DNA of 64,000 nt from Pithys albifrons albifrons (Eukaryota; Chordata; Aves; Passeriformes; Thamnophilidae). Each line of letters starts with the position of its first letter. The first letter of the stretch is position 1. Made by a program: the position numbers and the translations under genes. The notes under the pieces are model-generated. The model saw only the letters and a program-made list of their open reading frames with translations. It did no database searches and was not told the origin of the DNA. Below are positions 11,701-21,944 of this stretch, piece by piece. Where the stretch lies: positions 5,911,001-5,975,000 of the forward strand of contig NC_092471.1 of assembly GCF_047495875.1 (NCBI RefSeq), given 5' to 3'.

Positions 11701-14700
11701 TCACTAATTTGCACCTTGTTCAAAAGCAAAACAGTAAGTTTGATTTTTTTATTTTTTTTTTGCTACTAAATGTTATTTTGCCTTTCTTTGTCTTAGTGGC
11801 AGAAGGGAGAGTCTTAAAGAAATCAAACTACCAGTTCCCTTCCAGATTTTTGCAATTTGTTATATAATTTCTTAAAAGGAGCCATAAGGCCACTTGGAGG
11901 GAAAACAGAAATCTTTTAAGAAGAAGAAAGAAAATAGATTTTTTTTTTCACCCATCTACTTGTAGATGAAGTAGATGAGACTAAAAGAGGCATTTCATTT
12001 GAAACATTGAATTCAAGCCCAAGAAAAAAAAGCTGACAAGGTGTCCCTGCTAGGAAATTCATTTGCAGGTTCCAGAGAGAGGAAACTAAGAGACTTTCTT
12101 CAAGGACAAAGAGAAAGGAAGTTTTTTAAAAATATGAGTTCTATTTAAATATTTTTTTAACTTATTTTTACCAAGAAGATATGTGGGGTATCATTTTCCT
12201 GAAGAGGAAAAGTTGGGTTCTGTTTGTTCCACGCAGGGCAGGAGCAGGAGCGATGGGCAGGACTGGGAGCAGGCAGGGCTATACATGTGTCTCCCTGTAA
12301 TGCTGCCTCATAAATACCATAGGGCTTTAATGCTAAGCAGTATTTTAGGAACCAGGTACTCAGGGCTGCTCACAGTGCTCTACGTTGCTCCAGCAACAAG
12401 AAGTTCATCTGTGTGGCCAGCAAGATTTCCCCTGTGAGAACAACCCCAGCAGGATCCCACAGCCACGGGTAAAGGGGTGGCCAAAAAACTGGGGACCAGA
12501 GAGGGTCAGTGCTGTGGTCCTCTTGCACTTGAGGGTTTGTGGTGGGTGCTGCTGGGAGCAGCCCTGCTCTCACAGCACTCAGAGACCTGCATCCCCTTAC
12601 AACATCCCATCTGGAGAGTCCTTCCACTTACCTACCCATGGGCATGAGTTCTCTGGACACCCTAGACCATAAGTATCCCTCCACCTTCTCCCATGCACAT
12701 GCTTACCCATATGGACTCTTCATCCAGATGCATACCCACAAGGGAAGTACAATGAAACCTACCTAAGCCTGCCATTTCACAGACATAGCAGATCTTCCCA
12801 TGGCTGCTTGTAATGGAGCATGTGCACCAGCTCTCCCTTGCCACCGCCCAAACCACACCAACAGCCATGCCAAATCCATCTTTTCCAATCTCTTTTTCCA
12901 AGGGGGGCTCATAACTCCTCATGTCCAGCCCAAATCTGGTCCAGCTCCTCACTGCTCCACAGCTGGAGAGAAGCCCTAAGGCCATTGGGCACATAGTGAA
13001 CATTGCTTGGGGCTGAGGAGCTTCAGACCAGGCAGGAAAGGTGAAGGCAGCAAGAAAACAAAGTGAACGCAAGAGGTCATAAAGATAAAGGTATTTCTGA
13101 GTAAGACAGGCTGATATTTACACCAGGCACTGAAGCTGGGCAGGGGTGAAGAAAACTAAATTGCTCTGGGGAGGAAAAACCAGACTCTGGTTTGCTGTTA
13201 TTTATCAGTTTATGAGCATCAGTGTACACGATAGTGGAAGTGTTTGCATATCTCTAATCAGCTAAACAGTTTGTCTTTAGCCCAGGAAGAATGGCAAATT
13301 AACCCAGGATTCTGGTGCTGGAGACATTTTGTACTGAAAAGATGTGTATGGTGGCAGACTTACAGATTCCCTCCTGGATCACACATTTGCATCCAGGATG
13401 TTTTCTCTCCAATATAAAGCCAGTGAAAACAAAACCAAACAGCCAAACACCCATTCCAACAGAAATAAATGAGCTTAAGCATCAAAACATATCTGCTATT
13501 TGCTTACAAAAAAAAAATAAAAACAAAAGTCAAAGCCTTCACTGGGAGATTTTCAGGTCTTTTCAGCTCAGAACATCAATTCATTTGCAAGTTTCCTCCA
13601 ATGTTTTTAATGCTTTCAGGTGAAAACCAAACCAATATTAACCCAAATGACATTTCCCTTTTCCTCTTTCAATTTCTTTTTTCACTGAATTTTCCCTCTG
13701 AGACTGTCCCCATCAGCTCTCACCTCTCCAGGGAGCTCTGCTGCTCTGCTCAAGGACACAGAGCCAAGCCCAAGGAGTTTACATGGCTCTGTTCCTACCT
13801 GAACTACTTCAAGTTGAACTCAGAGCCTTCATCAAGCATCACAGAATGGCCAGTACTGGGGGCAGCCCTGCCTGGCCAGGTGTTCCCTTCTCTCCCTCCA
13901 GTGCCAAAGAAGGTTGTCTGCATTTCTTTCCAGCATGTCTCAAGATGCATCTTCTATGTAAGAACAAAATAAACTGTCCCTTCCACCAAGCCAGGGAGCA
14001 GGAATATGTGCATCTGGTCAAAACGTTTCATGAATAACTTGATAATGCCAGGAAAATGAAAAGTATTCTGCATTAATATAGCTTGGCCACAATGTTATTA
14101 CAATAAAGATAACAGACCCGAGTGAGTTCTCTCTGCATTAGGGAGCAGGCTTCAACCACATCCTGCTTCATTAGCAGCTGCCCCATCCCTCATGCAGTCA
14201 TTAAAGGTGTACTACAAAGCTTTAGATGTGTGAGGGGGACAAGGACAGGTGAGCGGGACAGAGCATCATTTCAGGGACCTCTCTGCTCCTTTGAGATACA
14301 CGTTGAGGTCACCACTGCTCTTTTCCTCCCTCTGTTCTTTCTCTGTCTGGTTTTCACAGATTAGAAAGCCAGGTTTTAGCTGTGCTGGCCCAGATTGTTC
14401 TTCCCTCCTCCCCAGCCATATTAAAAGCCACAGGAAGGTATTTATATGAGGAAATCTTTGCAGAGAATCCCCTGCTTGGTCTCTGTGGAGTATCTGGTTT
14501 GTTCTTCCCCAGCTCCATGCAGCAGAAAATCTCATGCAGACAGCTGTGCCAGTCCTAGCAGTGATGATCCCACTCCTGCCTGAGCTGGGACAAAGACATG
14601 ACTGCACTGCCTCCACCCTGGGCATATCTCTGTCCTGTTTTTGGTGGCACATGGGATTCCCATGGCTCTGTAACCCCATCAGGATGCTTGAGCTGCACCT

Positions 14701-15139
14701 CTCCCTCCCTGACCTGTGGGATTGATTTCTGCCCACCTGCTGGGCAAGGCAGACGAACATCTTGACACAGAGTTATTTCTGCAGTTATTTTTTTTTTAAC
14801 TTTTGGTAACAAACTAGGGAAGTCAAAAGCAGAGGTCTGCTCCTCCTCCTCACTGCAGGCACCTCCCAGGCAGGACTGGTCCCCACAGCCCCTCTCAGCA
14901 ACTAACTCCCAAGCTGCTTCCCGGCACCCAGGGGAGAGGAAAAGATCATTATTGTTTGTAAAATGAGACTGTGGAGAAAATATACACTAAGTCCAAAACA
15001 GTAATTGTATTTCCCAGTGCTGGATGGGGCCCTTTACTGCCAGAGATGTGAGGAATCCAGCTCCAGTTCCTCATCCACAGCTGTCTCTGGGCACACAGCA
15101 CATCAGTACCCAGGGTGCCACTGCCTGCTGTGGGGCAAG
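5735..15139. other. Single-copy non-coding DNA, no gene recognised
   Basis: About 9.4 kb without a recognisable gene or transposon. It contains a short (GGTTT)n run near 8540-8558, T-rich stretches near 11743-11762 and 11940-11949, and an A-run near 13507-13516. The largest open frame (minus strand 7422-7967, 181 codons) has no domain, no credible splice context and no family resemblance I can name, so it is treated as chance. A consensus minus-strand splice donor (GGTAG|GTAAGTGG) lies near 12622-12634, but no convincing exon goes with it. Confidence 0.7.
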
Positions 15140-15350
15140 GTAGAGGGGGGAAGTCCATGGAAGTATTTAAAGCCAGGTTAGATGGAGCTGTGAGCACCCT
15201 GGTTTAGTGGAAGGTGTCCCTGTTCATGGAAGGGAGGCTGGAATGAGGTAATCTTCAAAGGTTCCTTCCAGCCCTAACCATTCTGTGATTCACAGATCCA
15301 TAGATCATATGATTCTATGATCCTATGATTCCATGATTTTATGATTCCAT
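15140..15350 (+). mobile_element. CR1 LINE 3' tail with degenerate octamer array
   Basis: A + strand CR1 tail is recognisable from ATTTAAAGCCAGGTTAGATG, TGGTTTAGTGGAAGGTGTCC, and CCTTCCAGCCCTAACCATTC. From about 15280 it ends in an unusually long run of degenerate 8-10-bp units (GATTCTATGATCCTATGATT, CCATGATTTTATGATTCC). Most CR1 copies end with two to four such units, whereas this one has roughly seven to eight. The array has therefore probably expanded as a microsatellite after insertion. No coding sequence is kept. Confidence 0.93.
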
Positions 15351-16502
15351 GGGTTAATGATGCTACCCATTCTGCATGGATGGGAATGAAAGCTGCAGTG
15401 ATAGCCTTCACCAATGCTTCTTCAGCCTCAAGGTCTGGCTGTGGGGTGCAGCACCCCCAGCTGGAATTAGCAGGTTCGCCTGGGACAATAGCACTGAGAA
15501 ACTCCCACCTGCACAGGGCTGGCCTCACTGCTACCCCTTCCAGTCCAAATGCTTGGTGAAAGCTCCACCACACCTCACCCTTGGGGCGTGGCTCATGTAC
15601 TGCCGAGCCGCTCCAGTGGGTCCCCACTCCCTACCACAATGTGCTGCTGGCTTCACCCCGGCAGCTGCTGCAGCCCAGGATCCCCTACAGCTTGTTTGGT
15701 TTGAAGCTGTTGTGCTTGTTTTCTTTCACTGTTAACTTTCAAGTATAGATGTGCAAGCTGGGGATAGTGTTCCTAATGCCCCATATGTTTCCCCTCAGGA
15801 GCAGAGCTATTCCTTACTATGCTTTAGACTTTTAAGATGTTGCCGCCTCTTTTTTTCCCCTCCCATTGCTACAGTGCCTGGAGCAGGGCTTGGGGAGAAG
15901 CTGAGCATGCCCAGCCCCAAGATAGGCAGCAGGATGGGGTGCATGGCTCCTGTCCCACAGTGAGCTGGACTGCCTCCTTCCAGCAGCTGTAATGAAATGC
16001 TTTGAACCTAAAAATGAAAAGAGAAAGAAAAAGGGTGTTCTCTTCCCTCCCCTGACACACACACATGCACTCACTCCTGCGGACTTCTTCTGGTATATCA
16101 AATGGCCGTGTCTTTTTGAAGTTACCATGGCAGTGAGAGCAGAGCAACAGCACAACTCACAGAGGGGGAGAGAGCAAAGGAAAAATGCCGGCACAGGGAT
16201 GGGGAGGACAGAAAGGGGCCTAGAAAATCCTCTGATGTCTACAAGATGTAGTGTGGAAAAGGCTTTCCCACAGGAGAAATTAAAATAAGCAAATAAATAT
16301 CCAGCCATGAGAGGGCAGACAAAAAGTAAAGAAAAGCAAGAGATAAGAGCAGAGCTGGGAAAAGGACTAAGGGAGAAGCAAAGCAGAGAGAGAAATCCAG
16401 CTAATTAGAGAACAAGGTGTGTACAGAAACAGAGGAAGGTGAAAGAGGATTTGTCATCAAAACCTACAACAAGCATAATTCCAGGAGACAAAACACAAAG
16501 AA

Positions 16503-16628
16503 ATGACAGTGACAGACTTCTTCAGAGCAGCCAGCTCAGCCATTGCCACTGGTCTTGGGGGGCTCCTCTGCCACCCTACACCCAAAGAAGCCCCCCCTGA
16601 CAGAGCACCTCTGACTCTCCAAGCCCAG
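16503..16628 (+). other. Possible first coding exon (ATG to splice donor)
   Basis: An ATG with G at -3 opens a frame of exactly 42 codons. It begins MTVTDFFRAASSAIATG and ends PLTLQAQ, where a perfect splice donor, CCCAG|GTAAGT, sits on a codon boundary. Upstream is a 190-bp purine-rich stretch with no TATA box and no CpG island, so promoter support is lacking. The N-terminus has an alanine-rich stretch but no clear signal peptide. I know no protein starting this way. It may be a chance ATG upstream of a cryptic donor. Confidence 0.12.
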
Positions 16629-17321
16629 GTAAGTCCAGGCCCATCAGACACTCCATTGGCTGGGTTTGCTTGCACTGAGCAGCTCAGGACAAGGCTTGAG
16701 CTCAGGGGTGTTCCATATCAGGAAAATCCCAGCACCCCGCTCATCCCAGCACAGTGGGTGCTAACTCTGCACACCAGGGAAATGGTGGATGCCTCAGAAA
16801 CCTGGCACAGGGCAGAGGGAAGGAGGGACAACCTTATCTAAGGCCAGATGCTGTTCCTGGGTGCACACAGTCACGCTGTACTGCTCCGTTTCCTCTCTGT
16901 GTCATGAGGATGTCACTCTTGGTTCCAAGTCCTGTCCTTGCTGAGAGAGTGTTGAGCCAAGCCTTTCCCCTGCACCTGGATAATGTGAAACTGGGTGCTC
17001 CAAGGAGCTCAGGACCAACCCAGAAAATCCCTTATATGGCCAATGGGTAAGCACCACTGACTTGTCTTTCAGTCAAGATTAGGTATCTTCTAGTGTGGAT
17101 CTAATCTATCCCAGAAACAAGGACTCAACATTTCCCTCTTGGCTATTCCACAGATTTCATTGCCAAGAAGTCATTCAAAGCATCCCATTTTTTCTCAGCA
17201 TGAGTCTACTCCCAGTAGAGCCATGCTAAATAATTCCTTTTTGCTCTGGAAGTTTAAAATCTTCATCTGTCATTTTGGCATTGTACCTTATTTAAAATGG
17301 TTGACATTTCTTCAATTCCAG

Positions 17322-17462
17322 GCTTACCTGGAGGGTGCTAAGCAGAAGACCAAGGGACTGGAAAACTTTGCAAAGCAAAAATCTTACAGAATAGGAGTGT
17401 GGGATGAAAACAGCATCCCACGCATATTTAAATACCAGCATCCAGAGTGCGCAGGATTATGA
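17322..17462 (+). other. Possible terminal coding exon (acceptor to stop)
   Basis: A pyrimidine tract (GACATTTCTTCAATTCCAG) forms a reasonable acceptor at 17320-17321. It is followed by 46 codons beginning AYLEGAKQKTKGLENFAK and ending QHPECAGL, then TGA at 17460-17462. The peptide is lysine-rich and charged, looks more protein-like than most frames here, and ends just before the TAAT-rich block at 17475. The frame also continues upstream through the acceptor to an ATG at 17139. I recognise no family, and no partner exon is visible. Confidence 0.15.
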
Positions 17463-17474
17463 TTGCTTGGCCTG

Positions 17475-17935
17475 AAACAAATGGTTCCACTTCTGCTGCT
17501 GCTAATACCATTAAATAACCAAGAGAGCGAATGTCACTGATTAGAAAATAGCACAGAGCATTTGCAAGCACTAATCAACTTCACAGAAATGTTAACTTTC
17601 AGACCTAAAAAACCCTTGATAGTGTCCCTGTGAAGTTATTTCGGGTGAGGCTCTGCATACCGGAGCTGTCCCTTCGCATTAGGCTTGATCTCTGCTCACC
17701 ACGCGCACAGCAGAGTGCACCCTTAATGCTTTTCAATTACATGACAAGCAAAGCAACTTATTGGTGCTCTCTATGTTAATGTCCCAATATTTTTCATATT
17801 TATGATATCTAATTACATTTGCTCCTGATAGTGATGTAATGTTTAGGTACTGAAGATTGAGAAGACCGCTCTAATGTTAATATATTTACATTATTAAAAA
17901 GTAATACATTACATAGGCAGTCTGCTGTGTAGGGC
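17475..17935. promoter_or_regulatory. TAAT/ATTA-dense candidate conserved regulatory element
   Basis: By hand count this about 460-bp block contains roughly 9 TAAT and 8 ATTA cores, about twice what its base composition would give. Examples are CTAATACCATTAAATAACC, TCAATTACATGAC, ATATCTAATTACATTTG and GTAATACATTACAT. It also keeps scattered CpG sites (TTTCGGG, ACCGGAG, CACGCGC, GACCGCT). It has no long open frame and no repeat match. This profile is common in vertebrate developmental enhancers bound by homeodomain proteins. Conservation and activity are not visible here. Confidence 0.35.
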
Positions 17936-20900
17936 TGGATTTCAAGATGAGCTTTCAAGGCAAATCCATTATCTTCTCCCTCCTCCTGTCCCCTGTACAG
18001 ATTCTGATAACTAGGATTGACTGGCAGTGTTTAAAGTGACTGCAGCTGGTATCATGGTGCCAAAAGGGAAAAGGTATCTTACACATGCATGAAATTAAAT
18101 AGGCCCAGGGGTCTCAGAGGACCACACTGCATTACCAGACAGAGGAATTCAAGGCATTAGCTCAGAAGATCAGCATTGCAAAAACAGTGCAAAAAAAAAA
18201 AAAAAACTCAAGAGGGCTGGAGAAAGGCGGGTTCTTCTGTGCGGTGCCATCAGAGGCACTTTCTGTGAAAGTCTATTATCTGGAAGAGAAGTCTCCACAA
18301 GCCCTCTGGTTTTAGACTGCTTTTTCCCCTCTGGTTATGGAATTGTGCACATCACCAGGACACACTGCACATCTCATTGCCATCTTCAGATGAGGAGAAA
18401 CGGTGTATTTATAGGAGAGATTGAGTTTTTATATTCCCTAAGGATCACCTTCTGAGAGGGACACATGCCCTTTGGGATTGCTTCCTCCTCAAATACTTCC
18501 ATGCTGATCACATCTTCAGAAGGTCACTGAAGAAGCCAAGACCCATGCCAGAGCTTCATACATTTTTTAGACACACCTCAAAGTAGCTAACTCAGAGCTA
18601 AAATGTGTTATTCAGTTTTACGTGTCTGGTCAACTCAGGAAAGATGTCAAATGCAAGTGAAAAGTGGGGGGACAGGAGATAGAAGCTGTGGGCAGCCTTT
18701 CACCAGGGGATGGATGTTCACCAACCAAGCAGGTGCTGAACACCTTCATCTTCTCTGTGATCTGTGAGAGCTGAGTGTGACCTACACCTCCTGCATAAAT
18801 CCATCATTTCAACTGCTGTCTCCATACCAAAACCATTGAAGAGCCCTTCTCTCATAGTGAAAATGAGTCATAAACACAAGAGGACCAGCACTACCAGCAC
18901 TGGAGGATGTACTTAGAGACCAGTCTGTTCAGGATTCACTTATAAATTCCTAATGAATGACAAATAGGTTCTTTAATGAACAGCAACCACAGCAGCAGTC
19001 TCAAGGCTCAAGTTGTTGACAGGGCAGAAGGGAAAAGACAAGCCTAGGGCACACAAACCCTGCTAATAAACACTAGATTATAATAAAATTAATTTAAAAA
19101 AATACTTGTAAGGTCTACCTCATCACCCACGAGCTGCTTATAAACTATAATCTATCAGTCTATCAGTGCACATGTATCTATACTTGTTGTTAACCACAAC
19201 TTAGAAACCTACTGAATGGGGCACATGCACTGTGAGAGACCCTCAGTGCCCACCAGAGAGGACAGTTTTGCCAGTGTTTATCCTCTGGACAAGTTAAATT
19301 GATGACAGGGAGATGGACACGTGGCCCTCTAGCACCTCCTTCATTGTAGTTATTTCCATTCAGTACAATGTGCTCAGATCTTTCAAAAGGAAAATACACA
19401 AAACTAGGTCTTCCTGGCTATTTCTACTCCTTTGGATGTAATTTCTGTCTCCTTCGAGTGATGTGTGCTTACACGGAGGAATTGAAAATGACTCCTGAGT
19501 CAGTAATAGTGGGGGGGAAGGGGGGTTGCCTGCAAGTCAGAACTCATCTACACTGACAGAGAAGTCGTAATGCAGCTTCAGTGATTTCCACCCAAATTAA
19601 ACCTAACACAAAGGAGGATACTCAACCTCTTCTTTTAATGAGCACAGAGCTATAAGGACAATTACACTGAATGAAATAAAATTAATTAACGCACACATTT
19701 GGGGACTAAAAATGCTTATTATCCAATATGTATGAATTTGACCTAGCTTAAAATTAATGACAGAACCAGAATGTACATTGCATTCAGGTTATAGAAAACT
19801 GCAATAAACATGGTGCAAAGAGAGGATGTTGCTGATCCCTTTAATATCAGCACTGCGAGAGCTCAGGAGAGCGGATGAAAGCATGTGCTGTACATAATTT
19901 TCATAGAAATTTCCTTTAGTTGAGCTTGTACTTTACACGTGTTTTAACAACTGAACATACTGGCAGGAGCAAACTTGGCAAAGTGAATATTAGGTAATAC
20001 TTCTATGAATATTTTCTAGAGCTGAAATTCTCTTAGAAAAAGGCTTGCACAATGCAGCACTTTTCTTTCCGGGATGCCAATAGCACTCACGTAATTGATT
20101 GAGTTTGTGGTTGCCTGCATCCTGGCATTTCAGCCAGGATGCCTGCTTTAAATGCTTGATCAGGAATTTTTATTCTTGGAGGAGTCTTTCAAGGAGAAGA
20201 ATTCATCCAACCTGAGAATAGAAGTACACCATGTGACCTACTGATCCGATTAAACTGACCAATACACTTAAACTCCAGCAACCAGAAATGTGCAATTAAT
20301 TAATCACTTGCATGCAGTCGACAGGCCACAACTCATTCATCCAACTTATCTAGCAAGAAATAACTGAATTATGAGGAAATTCAAGAACATCATAAATTGT
20401 TCATGGATTACAGCAAGGCAAAGTTTATTAAATAACTTGCTCCAAATTACTTGGGCTATTTTATGTATGACAGAATAATTTTGGTGTATAAGATCTTCTT
20501 GGATGATGTTAAAGGGCAATTCTATCTGGATAGTGGCTGTGAAATCACATTTGGCATCTCAAGAACTCCAGCTCAGCATGCTTCTCTTATTACAGAAATG
20601 TAGAAATGTGTAGTTTTACTCATTGGTCCAAAAAATGAGCTTAATGGAAATAAGACACCACGTCCTGCCTGTGCTTCCCGATAATATGAAGCAAAGCCCC
20701 TGTGTAGACCGGAGCTCCCAACCACCCCCACTGGAATCCCTTACGCCTGTACTTGGAGACCACTACTGAAAAACACCGAAGGATGCACAAATAATAGAAA
20801 TAAACCCTCAGAACATTGTGTTTAGGACAGAAGATCTGTGCCTAATTATAGGGCCTGTTTCCTGAGCCAAGACAAGGCTCTTTTCAGCGGTGATGCACAC

Positions 20901-21884
20901 GCGGGGCTTTCCAGTGCTTCCCCCGCTCCTACGGACAGGGGGGAGGGAGGAGAATTGGATGCACATGGTTCAACAGGATTTGGACCAAGGAAGTCTGAAA
21001 CTTGGCATGTCTCATGAATCCAGCTGTCTCCTACATATACAACTCCAAATAAAGTCTATGTGAAAGGAGCAAAATAAAATCTTCCCTGCTTCTGTGCATG
21101 TGACTGCAAGAACCTGGACCCACCTGGGCACAGAACAGAAGGGTGATGAATAAAGGATAAAATGAAGAGCTGACTTCCCACCCCTCTGAAAACACAGTTG
21201 TGAAGAGCACCATTGGGAACAGATTTCCCAGGACAGTGATGCCAAGAAATGGGGAAAGGATGACGAGCAGCTCTCACTCCCTGTGTGCGGGTTCCTGACT
21301 GGTCCTGGAACTGTGTGGCTGCTGTTGGGATTCGCCAGGGGGAATGGGTCTCTGCAAACCCCAAATGCCCCAGGGGTGCAGCATCAGTGCTAGGGCAAAA
21401 ATTCACAGAGACTTTTCCCACAGCTGCAATGGGTGGAGGCAACTCTCGGGATGCAAAGTCTGTTCCCACAGCACTGGTTACAGGGACTGGCAATAAAAAA
21501 AGAATGAAGACATCCAATTCCTCAGTCAGAAAGCCATGGATAAGAGTTTTCTGAACTAAGCCACAGGTTTATATATGTAACCCCGTTTTTCTAGTGAAAT
21601 TTTCCATATATAACTCCCATGTAATTCCTTATTTAATACTTCTATAATCCCATTTTTCTTCTGGGGAGATTTCCTTCTCTTTTTCTGCCCCCAGATCCAC
21701 ATCAGGACATAGGTTTGATTTACTCCTGAGGGAGACTACCACCACTCCTCCCAGCTGCTATGAAGCAGTCCTTTAACCCTGCAGAGGAAGAACACTTTCC
21801 TACTCATGTTATTAGCATTCCCTACTACTTACATGTTATTTTTCTTTTGCCTTTTCATTCTCTTATTTTTTTTAAATTCTGCAG
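17936..21884. other. Single-copy non-coding DNA, AT-rich, no gene recognised
   Basis: About 3.9 kb with unusually few open frames, notably 17936-19190 and 19560-21010, where both strands are densely stopped. It contains an A-run at about 18190-18206 and a G-rich patch (GGGGGGGAAGGGGGG) near 19510-19525. A regulatory-type block at about 19560-20530 is listed separately. There are no transposons I can recognise. Confidence 0.7.
19560..20530. promoter_or_regulatory. AT-rich candidate regulatory block with homeodomain cores
   Basis: This stretch is almost free of open frames and contains many TAAT/ATTA cores (AATAAAATTAATTAACGCAC, CTTAAAATTAATGACAG, TGTGCAATTAATTAATCAC). It also has TTATTATCC and CACGTAATTGATTG. 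Simple repeats and transposon signatures are absent. The texture resembles conserved non-coding DNA near developmental genes. The edges are arbitrary and the call is pattern-based only. Confidence 0.25.
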
Positions 21885-21944
21885 TGAATTCTGCTTCAAC
21901 ACCCACATGTCTGCTATTGAAGCCAATCAGCAGGATTGACTCAG
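21885..21944 (+). other. Candidate 60-nt exon with near-ideal splice sites
   Basis: A long pyrimidine tract (CTTTTCATTCTCTTATTTTT, then AAATTCTGCAG) gives a strong acceptor ending at 21884. Exactly 60 nt later is a perfect donor, CAG|GTAAGTTC, at 21945. Sixty nucleotides keeps the reading frame. One frame is open throughout (peptide NSASTPTCLLLKPISRIDS, with two leading and one trailing base shared with neighbouring codons); the other two contain stops. The U-rich sequence just after the donor is typical of regulated exons. I do not recognise the peptide. It could be a cassette exon of a long gene, a lncRNA exon, or a cryptic exon. No flanking exons are identified. Confidence 0.35.

Larger units (their letters stand above)
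15351..17474. other. Non-coding DNA with purine-rich tract and weak exon candidates
   Basis: No gene is recognised. About 15990-16060 and 16310-16500 are purine-rich on the + strand (A/G runs such as AAAAGAGAAAGAAAAAGGG). Two weak exon-like segments, 16503-16628 and 17322-17462, are listed separately. A further donor-like ATGG|GTAAGC lies near 17046. Other open frames overlap on both strands and show no features of real coding sequence. Confidence 0.6.

Noticed and set aside
19505..19530. Possible G-quadruplex in a G-rich patch
   Set aside because: Only two G-runs are present, whereas four are needed for an intramolecular quadruplex.
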